A stretch of DNA of 7,575 nucleotides. Source: an uncultured Clostridia bacterium. GTDB lineage: Bacteria; Bacillota; Clostridia; TANB77; CAG-508. The notes under the pieces are model-generated. The model was not told where the DNA came from. It saw only the letters and a list, made by a program, of their open reading frames with translations, and did no database searches. Below are positions 1 to 6,681 of the stretch, in pieces; within the stretch, counting starts at the first letter, position 1; the number at the start of each line of letters is the position of its first letter. The stretch is from contig CALXQF010000062.1 in the NCBI GenBank assembly GCA_944390505.1, positions 1-7,575 of the forward strand. The letters are read 5' to 3'. A program made the translations under genes and the position numbers.

Positions 1-259
1 AAATATTTGATTTAAAATACCTTATTGAATTTTTAAATAAATAAAAAATGAATTAATATTTATACATATACATAAATCAAAAATTAATTAGCCTTATGGC
101 TAGAAATATAATGATATTATTATATGGATATTTTTTACATTTTTCAAGTGAAATCGTATGACAGGATTTGATATTTTTCGGCATCCTTACAATGGGTCAA
201 AACTATATGAAGATATGACTCTAATCTAATAATTTTTTTGAAATTTCACTTCAATTTTA

Positions 260-296
260 AAAGTAGCATATCATCAATGCAATTTTGTGCTACTTT
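260..296 (-). repeat. Inverted repeat, weak terminator-like hairpin
   Basis: Perfect 9-bp arms AAAGTAGCA (260-268) and TGCTACTTT (288-296) enclose a 19-nt spacer. Read on the minus strand, the second arm runs into TTTTAAAATT, which resembles a weak rho-independent terminator. The large loop and low GC make this only a candidate. It could end a transcript coming from the decayed gene tail at 408-491 on the same strand. Confidence 0.4.
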
Positions 297-311
297 ATAT
301 TGGAGCGTATG

Positions 312-358
312 CAATACAGTGTGGTACGATTTGTGAAAGTCGCACCACACTGATATTG
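312..358 (-). repeat. Long near-perfect hairpin, possible RNA structure
   Basis: Arms CAGTGTGGTACGA (317-329) and TCGCACCACACTG (340-352) pair over 13 positions with one exception, around a 10-nt loop (330-339). Outside a single bulged A (353), CAATA (312-316) pairs with TATTG (354-358), giving about 18 bp in all. The exceptional pair is A-C if read on the plus strand and G-U on the minus strand, which favours a minus-strand RNA. No clear T tract follows, so it is not a standard terminator. The loop segment GTGAAAGTC (333-341) is exactly complementary to GACTTTCAC at 467-475. Confidence 0.55.
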
Positions 359-407
359 AAAAATATTCGTTTTATTATTAATAATATTAGTAGTATTGCT
401 TTTCCTT

Positions 408-491
408 TTATGTGCCTAATGTATATGGATTACTTTCTGTTCCACTTCCTCTGATTGTAAAATCTGGACTTTCACGAATATAACTTTTTTC
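408..491 (-). pseudogene. Decayed 3' tail of a surface or pilin-like protein gene
   Basis: On the minus strand this short frame lies between stops at 492-494 and 408-410 and has no start codon or ribosome binding site. Its last residues read FTIRGSGTESNPYTLGT, preceded by EKSYIRESPD. A GSGTEsdPY-type ending resembles the C-terminal tails of secreted or pilin-like surface proteins in clostridia; this is recognition from memory, not a search. Nothing in the preceding 80 bases (495-573) continues it in a convincing way, so the rest of the gene appears deleted. It could also be a chance frame, but the Gly/Thr/Ser/Pro composition is unlike the surrounding A/T-run DNA. Confidence 0.35.
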
Positions 492-561
492 CTAATAATT
501 CAAAACAAATTTAATATTTTTATATTATTTTTAGATTCTGAATATTTTTTCGATTTCTTTT

Positions 562-573
562 TATACTATATAT
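562..573 (+). promoter_or_regulatory. Possible -10 box giving a leaderless EAL mRNA
   Basis: TATACT at 562-567 lies six bases before the ATG at 574, so transcription from it would begin at or next to the start codon. No convincing -35 hexamer sits 16-19 bases upstream, and no Shine-Dalgarno sequence is present between it and the ATG. An alternative weak promoter is TTGTAA (455-460), 18-nt spacer, TATAAC (479-484), which would give a leader of about 80 nt. Both are weak calls. Confidence 0.2.
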
Positions 574-1341
574 ATGGAAAGTTTTGATATTCAAAAAGAT
601 TTAGAAAATGGATTAAAAAATAAAGAATTTCAGGTATATTTACAACCTAAATTCGACTGTAGAACAGAAAAAATGGTTGGTGCTGAAGCATTAGTTCGTA
701 GAGTAACTAATGGTATTTTAGTCATGCCAGATAGTTTTATATCTTTTTATGAACAAGCTGGAATCATTACTTATTTAGATAATTTTGTGTTAGAAGAAGT
801 TTGTAAGCTTTTGCAAAAATGGCAAGAATCCGGAAAATATTGCTATGTTTCTGTAAACGAATCAGCCAAACATTTATCCAATAAAAATCATGGTATAGAA
901 GTAATGAAAATATTAAATCACTATAAAGTTTCTCCTCATTTTATTGAATTAGAAGTAACAGAAAGTGCAATTATTCATGACATGGAATTGGCAAAAAAAG
1001 CGGAAGAAAGAATGCATGAACTTGGCTTTATTATCTCAATGGATGATTTTGGTGTTGGTTATTCTTCTTTTAGTGTTCTTAAAAACATACCTATTGATGT
1101 ATTAAAGATTGATAAAATATTTTTAGAAGGTTTATTAAATAAAAGGCGTTTTCAAATTATTTTAGAAAGCATTATTGATATGGCTCATAAATTAAGAATG
1201 ATTACTGTAATGGAGGGAGTAGAAAACAAAGAAGAAGTAGAATATTTAAAAGAAATTGGCTGTGATGTATTACAAGGTTATTATTTTGATAAGCCACTTC
1301 CGGTTCAGGAATTTGAAAAAAAATACATTTATCATTCTTAG
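574..1341 (+). CDS. Stand-alone EAL-domain c-di-GMP phosphodiesterase
   Basis: The 255-residue product is a single EAL domain, the family that hydrolyses cyclic di-GMP to linear pGpG in the cytoplasm using two metal ions. The residues expected for catalysis and metal binding are visible: E38 in EALVR, N95 in VSVNES, E127 and E130 in EVTE, D157-D158 in DDFGVGYSSF (loop 6), K178 in LKID, E214 and E217 in MEGVE, and Q234 in LQGYYF. It is therefore predicted to be active. No GGDEF, PAS, REC or membrane segment is present, and the domain begins within five residues of the Met, so there is no input domain. No ribosome binding site precedes 574; the frame is open back to 535 without a better start. 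It may be leaderless, or the 3' remnant of a larger GGDEF-EAL gene. It ends 24 bp from the convergent comEC. The function is confident, the exact start is not. Confidence 0.9.
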   Translation: MESFDIQKDLENGLKNKEFQVYLQPKFDCRTEKMVGAEALVRRVTNGILVMPDSFISFYEQAGIITYLDNFVLEEVCKLLQKWQESGKYCYVSVNESAKHLSNKNHGIEVMKILNHYKVSPHFIELEVTESAIIHDMELAKKAEERMHELGFIISMDDFGVGYSSFSVLKNIPIDVLKIDKIFLEGLLNKRRFQIILESIIDMAHKLRMITVMEGVENKEEVEYLKEIGCDVLQGYYFDKPLPVQEFEKKYIYHS

Positions 1342-1365
1342 GCACAAGCTTTTTATGTTCTACCT

Positions 1366-3942
1366 TTATTTTTCTATTTGTGTTTTGGTTCTAATTGACT
1401 TGTCTTGGTTTACTGTTAGTATAATTTCGCCACATAAATCTGTTCGAAAAATTTTAGTGTTTCCATTTTCTAGTCTTTGTAATACCCCTTGGTTTGGATG
1501 TCCAAAAGTATTATTAGTTCCTACTCCTATTAACGCAATTTTGGGCTTTACAAGTTCCAAAAAAGGTTCTATAGACGAGCTTTTTGAGCCATGATGTGCT
1601 ACCTTTAAAACTGTAGATTGTAGCTGATTTGTATTTTGATATTTTTGAATTAATTGTTTTTCTGTAATTTCTTCAATATCTCCTGTCAGTAGCATACTAA
1701 ATAGAGTATTTTGATTTTTATCTTTCCAATAAAATTGCGATACAATGGAATTATTATTTAGTATATTTTCTGTTATCAACTGCTCTTCTGGAAATAGGAT
1801 ATCAAAGTAACATTGCTTATCAACTATTACCTTATCTCCTTCTTTTACAATCATTAAATTGACTTTTTTACTTTGAACAATTTTTAAAAATTCTTGAAAA
1901 TTATCTGAATTTTTCCCTTGTTTACTAATAATGACATTTTCCACTCTCATTTGCTCTAATATTGTAAATAGCCCTTCACAATGATCGGAATCCATATGAG
2001 TAAAAAACATATAGTCAATTTTGGTTATTGATTTATCTAATAGATATGGTAAAAGCGTTTTTTCTCCTACATCAAAATTTCCCATTTCACTTCCTCCTCC
2101 ATCAATTAAAATAGTTTTTCTAGAAGGTGTTTGAATAAGAATGCTGTCTCCCTGACCTACATCAATCATGTGAATTGTTAAATGGTCAGTTGGAATTTTT
2201 TGGACAAAGTAAGGAAATACTATGAGTAAAATACAAATAATCATTATGATTTTTCTATATTGATTAAAAAAATATGATATTTTTATATGCTTTTTTGAAT
2301 CTTCTGATTTTTCCATGGCAATTATTTCATTGGTGATTGGTAATAACTTTTTTTCACTTATCAAACTAGAATCTTGTGTTTCGATTGATGTATTTGTTGA
2401 AAAATTAGAATAGAATTGTCGAAAAAAGAAAAGAAAAAGAATGACATAGTATAATAAAATTTGCCATATTTTTGGTGTTACTAACCAAACCTGAGAAAAT
2501 GGCAATTGACTTGTCATTTGTGCTATACTAATAAACAGTTGAAGTATTGGAGATAGAAAAAAAGAAAGAAAAACAGCAAATGGTTTGACGAGTAATAGTA
2601 TAAGAAAAATCATACCTAATACTAGAGCAATTCCAGATATCGGAGATGCTAATAAATTGGAAATTAGGAAAATAGTAGATAGAGTATTAAAATGATAAAT
2701 CATGATTGGAATAATAATGATATTCGCAGCAATGGATACAATTGCCATTTCTTTGATATAGTGTAACATCTTTTGTAATATATTTTTGAGTTGCCTCACC
2801 TTTGGTTGTTTTTTTATTTTTTGTATTTCTAAAACTTCATTTTTTGCTTTTGGAGATACCATTAATCTTTTTGCAAAAAGAATAATCCCGATTGTTCCCC
2901 CATATGAAAGTTGAAATCCTATATCAAATAAAGAATATGGATTGCATACTAAAATAATAACAGTACTAATTCCTAAATTTTGATAAGTATCTAATTTTCT
3001 ATGTAATATTTCGGAAAGCAAAAGAAAAATAGACATGATGCATGCTCTCATAATAGAGGGAGCATTTCCTACTAAAGCCATAAAGAACAGAATGAATAAA
3101 ATGAGAAGTATTTTTTTCCATTTTCGGTGAATTCTAAAGATTCCTAGAAATGTTGTAACAGTTGGCAAAATATAGGCAATATGAGACCCTGAAATGGCTA
3201 ACATATGTGATAAACTACTTTGCCTAAAGCTTTCTTGAATATCTTCTGTAATATAGCTTTGGTCTCCTAATAACAAACCAATACAAACACTTGCTACATC
3301 AGGTGAAAATATATTTTGTATTTCACTTATTATTTTATTTTTTAATGCAAAAATATTGGTAAATATTGAATTAATTTGATTTTTCGCTATTTTTTGAATA
3401 TCCTGTGATTGTATCGTTACACTGCCTTCTATCTTCTTTGTTCTTAAATATAAATCATAATCAAACCCACCTTCATTTCTACTAGTGGTAGGTACTTCGT
3501 ATGTAGCTGTAAAAGATATCAATTCTCCATATTCTAATTGAATGGGATGTTCTTTTTCTTTTTTGATATTGCATAACAATTGAAATGGTTTTGTTATTTT
3601 GGCTTTCGTTTGCAAATTTTCCATTTCAATTACTTTTATTTCATATACTAGCTTATAATCTTTATCTTGTGGATTTGAAACTATGATTGCTTTGATTTTC
3701 ACTTCTTGCTCTCCATAATTTTCTAATTTTTGCAAATGATTTTTTTCTAAATTTGATATATAGAAATAAAAGATTGTAAAAAATAAAAAACATAAAAATA
3801 AATGCATTCGATATTTTGGTAAAATAATTGCTAATATTAAGAACGTTAAAAATACACATGATAAAAAGGCTATATGATAAAAATATAGCCCCACAATAAT
3901 TCCTAAAATACTTGCAATGGAGGCGATAGCAAATGTTCTCAT
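1366..3942 (-). CDS. comEC: ComEC/Rec2-type DNA uptake channel protein
   Basis: This 858-residue protein has the full ComEC architecture. Two N-terminal membrane segments (about 4-60) lead into an OB-like DUF4131 region (about 75-180, with NEGGFDYDLYL at 156-166). The membrane-embedded Competence domain follows (about 215-505), carrying LLLGDQ (223-228), SHMLAISGSHI (245-255) and NAPSIMRA (293-300). After a polar stretch and one more membrane helix (about 563-580) comes a metallo-beta-lactamase-fold domain with DVGQGDS (594-600), the HxDxDH motif (H649, D651, D653, H654), TGD (753-755), HHGS (783-786) and FGHPN (813-817). ComEC family proteins carry single-stranded DNA across the membrane in transformation; the C-terminal domain is proposed to degrade the other strand. 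The start is set by AAAGGA (3952-3947) four bases before the ATG. It lies 30 bp downstream of the NlpC/P60 gene and probably shares its transcript. comEA and comEB are not in the window. Confidence 0.93.
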   Translation of the reverse strand: MRTFAIASIASILGIIVGLYFYHIAFLSCVFLTFLILAIILPKYRMHLFLCFLFFTIFYFYISNLEKNHLQKLENYGEQEVKIKAIIVSNPQDKDYKLVYEIKVIEMENLQTKAKITKPFQLLCNIKKEKEHPIQLEYGELISFTATYEVPTTSRNEGGFDYDLYLRTKKIEGSVTIQSQDIQKIAKNQINSIFTNIFALKNKIISEIQNIFSPDVASVCIGLLLGDQSYITEDIQESFRQSSLSHMLAISGSHIAYILPTVTTFLGIFRIHRKWKKILLILFILFFMALVGNAPSIMRACIMSIFLLLSEILHRKLDTYQNLGISTVIILVCNPYSLFDIGFQLSYGGTIGIILFAKRLMVSPKAKNEVLEIQKIKKQPKVRQLKNILQKMLHYIKEMAIVSIAANIIIIPIMIYHFNTLSTIFLISNLLASPISGIALVLGMIFLILLLVKPFAVFLSFFLSPILQLFISIAQMTSQLPFSQVWLVTPKIWQILLYYVILFLFFFRQFYSNFSTNTSIETQDSSLISEKKLLPITNEIIAMEKSEDSKKHIKISYFFNQYRKIIMIICILLIVFPYFVQKIPTDHLTIHMIDVGQGDSILIQTPSRKTILIDGGGSEMGNFDVGEKTLLPYLLDKSITKIDYMFFTHMDSDHCEGLFTILEQMRVENVIISKQGKNSDNFQEFLKIVQSKKVNLMIVKEGDKVIVDKQCYFDILFPEEQLITENILNNNSIVSQFYWKDKNQNTLFSMLLTGDIEEITEKQLIQKYQNTNQLQSTVLKVAHHGSKSSSIEPFLELVKPKIALIGVGTNNTFGHPNQGVLQRLENGNTKIFRTDLCGEIILTVNQDKSIRTKTQIEK

Positions 3943-3972
3943 ATATTCCTTTCTATTGCCCCCAATATGTTT

Positions 3973-5475
3973 CTAAATTAATCTTAATCCTGCATAAAAT
4001 CTTCCTGCATACATGGTATTTAAGCTGGAAATTGTCACAGTATAAGTAGTAGTTGATGCATGTATAAAATTGCCATCTTCTATGTAGATTCCACAATGTC
4101 CTATGCCTTCTCCTGTTTCATAATCTGTTAAAAATACAATATCTCCTGTTTTTAATTCGCTTTGTTTGCTTACTTTGGTTCCCTTTCCACTACGGTATTG
4201 AGAAGTTGCTCCATGTGGAAGACTAATTCCAAAATGTTCATATACATACATCGTAAAACCTGAACAATCAAAAGTTCCATTAGAACCATTTCCACCATAT
4301 ACATATGGATATCCTAAATATTTTTTAGCATAGGCTACCACATCTGTTCCCTTTGTTTTAGAACTAGTTGTTGCATTTTCGTTTTGTCCATTATTTGTGG
4401 TTTGTGTAGTGTCATTAGAATTGCTTGTATCATTTTGACTTTGTTCTTCTGCATCTTGATTTTCAGAGTTTTGTTCTTCTACTTTTTGTGTATTAGTAGA
4501 TGTTTCTTCTGCATCTTCCTCATCTTGTGTACCTCTTGGTGTTGTATTTGCCCTAGATGTTGTGTTTCTTGTATCTGATACATATTCTTTTGATATGTAA
4601 CCTGTGTCATCTCCAGATTGTACCTGATACCAATCTCCTTCTTCGCCTAAAATTGTTACTTGTGAATTGAGAGATAATACTCTAATGACCGAATGATTAG
4701 TTCCAGCACCTTCTCTTAAGTTTACACTTTGCTCACTAACATAACCTATTCTTTGTGTTGTATCATCAGATGAACCATTGTTACCTGTTGCGGTATTTGG
4801 ACTATCTTCTAGAACATCACTTCTTACCCAGCCATTAAATTCCTCTGCTTGTATATAGGACCAACCATTCATTTCAGTAATAAGTAAAACCTCTGTGCCT
4901 GTATTTAATTGACCTATCGTACTTGCATAAATTAAAGGTAAGATTCTAGCTGAGGTATTTTGTTTTAAGTTTTTATATACAATTACTGGAGTTTGTGATG
5001 TTGTAGTATTTTCCTCTCCTTGCACAGTTTCATTTGATTCTGTATTGCTTTGAGCATTTTCATTTGCTGTATTTGTATTTTGTGCATTTTCATTTGTTGT
5101 ATTTTGTGTACCCTCACCTGTTGTATTAGCACTTTGGTTATTATTTTCTTGTTCATTTGTTGTTTGATTGCTTTGTGAGTTTCCTTCTTCACTGGAAGAT
5201 GTTTCTCCTACTACTTCTACATATTCTTTACTCACATAACCTGTATATCTTTGGTATTGAATTTGATACCAATCTCCTTCTTCGCCTAGTACCTCACATT
5301 CTACACCTTCAGATAGCATTGCAATAATGTCTGCATCTGTTGATGGTCCTCTTCTTATGTTTAATGTTTCTGCTGTTACTCTTACTGTTGTTGCGGCTTG
5401 TGATGTGATCATCATAGCAAAAATTGCGATCATTGTTAGTAAAGCAGTAATGAGCCATTTTTTGAAATGTTTCAT
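3973..5475 (-). CDS. Secreted SH3b-NlpC/P60 (C40) peptidoglycan hydrolase
   Basis: The 500-residue product starts with a classical signal peptide (KHFKKW, a hydrophobic core, then SQA before the likely cleavage near residue 27). Three bacterial SH3 domains follow at about 31-89, 163-224 and 243-302, separated by linkers rich in Asn, Thr, Gln and Glu (about 90-162 and 303-376). A C-terminal NlpC/P60 domain spans about 377-500, with catalytic Cys404 in DCSGF, His460 in GHCGIYI and a third polar residue His472 in FIHAS. Such enzymes cut peptide stems of peptidoglycan, usually between D-Glu and the diamino acid, with SH3b domains binding the wall. I chose the ATG at 5475 because it begins the signal peptide and follows AAAGGAG. 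A frame opening at TTG 5511 would add 12 residues containing the ribosome binding site itself. It is the first gene of a probable two-gene unit with comEC. Confidence 0.9.
   Translation of the reverse strand: MKHFKKWLITALLTMIAIFAMMITSQAATTVRVTAETLNIRRGPSTDADIIAMLSEGVECEVLGEEGDWYQIQYQRYTGYVSKEYVEVVGETSSSEEGNSQSNQTTNEQENNNQSANTTGEGTQNTTNENAQNTNTANENAQSNTESNETVQGEENTTTSQTPVIVYKNLKQNTSARILPLIYASTIGQLNTGTEVLLITEMNGWSYIQAEEFNGWVRSDVLEDSPNTATGNNGSSDDTTQRIGYVSEQSVNLREGAGTNHSVIRVLSLNSQVTILGEEGDWYQVQSGDDTGYISKEYVSDTRNTTSRANTTPRGTQDEEDAEETSTNTQKVEEQNSENQDAEEQSQNDTSNSNDTTQTTNNGQNENATTSSKTKGTDVVAYAKKYLGYPYVYGGNGSNGTFDCSGFTMYVYEHFGISLPHGATSQYRSGKGTKVSKQSELKTGDIVFLTDYETGEGIGHCGIYIEDGNFIHASTTTYTVTISSLNTMYAGRFYAGLRLI
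4625..5288 (-). repeat. 25-nt exact direct repeat in SH3b domains 1 and 3
   Basis: The 25 bases at 4625-4649 are identical to those at 5264-5288. They encode the GEEGDWYQ segment shared by the first and third SH3b domains, and the similarity extends beyond them (TGYxSKEYV in both). This indicates duplication of an SH3b module within the gene, with recent origin or gene conversion. The second SH3b domain is much more diverged. Confidence 0.85.
5051..5110 (-). repeat. Two tandem 30-nt imperfect units in the linker
   Basis: Units starting at 5051 and 5081 align with a 30-base period and few differences. They encode the repeated NENAQ motif in the first Asn/Thr/Gln/Glu-rich linker of the NlpC/P60 protein. 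The period is a whole number of codons (10), so unit gain or loss would change linker length without breaking the frame. Confidence 0.7.
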
Positions 5476-5487
5476 GTAAGAAAATCT

Positions 5488-5494
5488 CTCCTTT
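5488..5494 (-). promoter_or_regulatory. Ribosome binding site fixing the NlpC/P60 start
   Basis: AAAGGAG on the minus strand lies 12 bases before the ATG at 5475. The spacing is a little long but usable. It lies inside the upstream extension that begins at TTG 5511, and that TTG has no ribosome binding site of its own, so the shorter product with the clean signal peptide is preferred. Confidence 0.7.
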
Positions 5495-5538
5495 ATTGAT
5501 AATTTTTTCAATCATCTATTCTATATAATTACGAACAT

Positions 5539-5567
5539 AGTATATAATTAATTGCGAAAAATGTCAA
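5539..5567 (-). promoter_or_regulatory. Sigma-A promoter of the NlpC/P60-comEC unit
   Basis: On the minus strand, TTGACA (5567-5562) and TATACT (5544-5539) are separated by exactly 17 bases. Transcription would start near 5532 and give a leader of about 57 nt before the ATG at 5475. No other good promoter lies before comEC, and the 30-bp gap between the two genes leaves little room for one, so this promoter probably serves both genes. Confidence 0.75.
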
Positions 5568-5791
5568 TGATTTCATCTTTGTTAATTTTATATGATTTTC
5601 TTTGCTTCATGTCATTTTTTATTTAAATCTTAATTTTATACAGGCTCCTTCATTTTTTTTAAATTTTTATTAATATTTTTATTATTGCTTTACTTATTAA
5701 TTGAATTGATATATAATATTTATATATTAAAACAAATGTTTTGTATCGTAATTGTTCAATATAAGTATAGAAATAGTTTTCAGAACTTATC
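5568..5791. other. AT-rich divergent intergenic region
   Basis: No gene is visible. The region consists mostly of A/T runs. It contains an AAAACA/TGTTTT dyad (5729-5742) and a small GC-richer patch at 5641-5650 with the octamer AGGCTCCT, which recurs inside the RNA gene at 6610-6617. No hairpin with a T tract was found. Confidence 0.5.
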
Positions 5792-5800
5792 TGATATATA
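5792..5800 (+). promoter_or_regulatory. Possible extended -10 promoter of the DUF3800 gene
   Basis: TGATATATA fits an extended -10 element (TGn followed by TATATA). Transcription would start near 5807, leaving a leader of roughly 25 nt with the strong ribosome binding site AAGGAGG at 5819-5825. No good -35 hexamer is at the right distance, and several overlapping TATATA registers exist, so the exact box is uncertain. Confidence 0.35.
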
Positions 5801-5833
5801 TAGAAATTGTAAGGTCATAAGGAGGATATATAA

Positions 5834-6574
5834 ATGTATTTAATGTATCTGGATGAAAGCGGTAGCACAGGACTTGATTTAGATAATAAAAATCAACCAT
5901 ATTTTGTATTGGCTGGGGTTTGTGTAAAAGATTCTAAATGGCATGAGATAAATGATTATTTTGAGCAGGAAAAAATTAAAATATATTCCGACTTTAGAAA
6001 CATAGAAATACATACAAATGAACTATTTAACTCTAATCCTAAATCACCTTTTTACAGAAATCCTTGGCAAGACAATTTAAATACTTTAGAAAAGCTTGGA
6101 GATTTAATTTGTTCATTAGATATAAAATTATCTTATGCTATCGTTAATAAAAAATTTTACAAAAAACATTTTGGAAATAATATTGTTGTTGACCCTTATT
6201 TATATTCCTTTGCTGTTGTGTATGAAAACTATAATAAATATTTGAAAAAGCACAATGATTATGGAATAATTTTCTGTGATGAATTAAAAAAGATGGAGCA
6301 AAGCCTAGAAATTTTATATCCAAGATTAAAAGAGGATAATAGAAATATTATTGAGAAAACATTTTATTTAAATTCAAGAAAGAACAATTTTATACAAATA
6401 GCTGATATATGTTCTTTTTATATAAATAAATTTAATTGTATTATGGCAAAATCATCTACAATGGATAAGTATAAAACATCTCATTGTTTTAGAATGTACT
6501 CAAAGATTAAAAATATTTTAAGCGATTCAAAGAAAAGTATAGCTTTAAACCATATTGATAATTATTTTAAATAA
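5834..6574 (+). CDS. DUF3800 domain protein
   Basis: The 246-residue soluble product begins MYLMYLDESGS, the signature start of DUF3800 proteins (YLDESG). Other family-like positions are E58 and H60 in EIH, D149-E150 in IIFCDE after a beta-strand-like segment, S181, and QIAD (188-191). The spacing of D7, E58, D149 and D191 would suit an RNase H-like nuclease core; this is inference from the pattern, and the activity of the family is not established. There is no signal peptide or membrane segment. The start is supported by AAGGAGG eight bases upstream; Met4 would be too far. Its stop codon overlaps the T tract of a convergent small-RNA gene (6573-6645). Structured RNAs have been described next to DUF3800 genes, so the RNA may be its partner. 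It sits alone between housekeeping genes and is probably accessory. The family call is confident; function is unknown. Confidence 0.82.
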   Translation: MYLMYLDESGSTGLDLDNKNQPYFVLAGVCVKDSKWHEINDYFEQEKIKIYSDFRNIEIHTNELFNSNPKSPFYRNPWQDNLNTLEKLGDLICSLDIKLSYAIVNKKFYKKHFGNNIVVDPYLYSFAVVYENYNKYLKKHNDYGIIFCDELKKMEQSLEILYPRLKEDNRNIIEKTFYLNSRKNNFIQIADICSFYINKFNCIMAKSSTMDKYKTSHCFRMYSKIKNILSDSKKSIALNHIDNYFK

Positions 6575-6645
6575 AAAATGTGCAAGGAGCGGTTCTTTGC
6601 AAACCCTTTAGGCTCCTGACGAGGAACCTACTACTCCCTGCTTCT
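6573..6645 (-). ncRNA. Small structured RNA, three-way junction, next to DUF3800
   Basis: On the minus strand an RNA of about 73 nt starts near 6645. P1 pairs GCAGGGAG (6641-6634) with CTCCTTGC (6589-6582). P2 pairs AGGTTCCT (6629-6622) with AGGAGCCT (6617-6610) around loop CGTC. P3 pairs GGTTT (6605-6601) with GAACC (6595-6591) around loop GCAAA. Junction strands are TAGT, AAAG and a single G. P1 is followed by ACA and T6 (6578-6573), so its end could act as a terminator. Each helix has exactly one non-Watson-Crick pair; all are G-U on this strand and A-C on the other, which fixes the strand. A consensus promoter lies directly upstream. It does not match tRNA, SRP RNA, 6S, tmRNA or a riboswitch that I can recall. 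DUF3800-associated RNA motifs are known, but I cannot assign it to a particular one. Confidence 0.75.
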
Positions 6646-6651
6646 AAACAC

Positions 6652-6681
6652 ATTATAACATATAATCGTCTAGAATGTCAA
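6652..6681 (-). promoter_or_regulatory. Consensus sigma-A promoter of the small RNA
   Basis: On the minus strand TTGACA (6681-6676) and TATAAT (6657-6652) both match the consensus perfectly, with an 18-base spacer. The expected start is A6645 or G6644, four or three bases before helix P1. This is the best promoter in the window and predicts a well-expressed independent RNA. Confidence 0.8.

Larger units (their letters stand above)
1..407. other. Gene-free AT-rich intergenic region
   Basis: I see no intact coding region in this stretch. The only open frame with some coding flavour is a 23-codon ATG frame at 158-229 (+), which has no ribosome binding site. The region contains the two inverted repeats listed separately (260-296 and 312-358), a small TAGCC/GGCTA hairpin at 89-102, a TGAAATTTCA palindrome at 239-248, and long A/T runs. 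Confidence 0.6.

Noticed and set aside
158..229. 23-codon ATG frame on the plus strand
   Set aside because: No ribosome binding site, no recognisable similarity, and too short to support.
1256..1594. Plus-strand open frame opposite the end of comEC
   Set aside because: It overlaps the EAL gene and lies antisense to the well-supported ComEC metallo-beta-lactamase domain; no ribosome binding site.
5051..5110. 30-nt spaced repeats considered as a CRISPR-like array
   Set aside because: The two units are contiguous coding repeats in the NlpC/P60 linker, without spacers.
5309..5515. Minus-strand frame starting at ATG 5515, overlapping the signal peptide region
   Set aside because: It is a shifted frame of the NlpC/P60 gene with no recognisable protein; the ribosome binding site at 5494-5488 serves the ATG at 5475.
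5729..5742. AAAACA/TGTTTT dyad considered as a ComK-type box
   Set aside because: ComK sites need paired AAAA-N5-TTTT boxes; this is a single one with different spacing in A/T-rich DNA.
6616..6623. CTGACGAG on the plus strand, like the core of a hammerhead ribozyme
   Set aside because: The required GAAA element and the stem arrangement are absent, and the wobble pattern places the RNA on the other strand.
6582..6641. Resemblance of GGAG...CCGCTCC ends to a tetrahydrofolate riboswitch
   Set aside because: The element is too short, lacks the conserved internal segments, and stands alone with its own terminator instead of preceding a folate gene.
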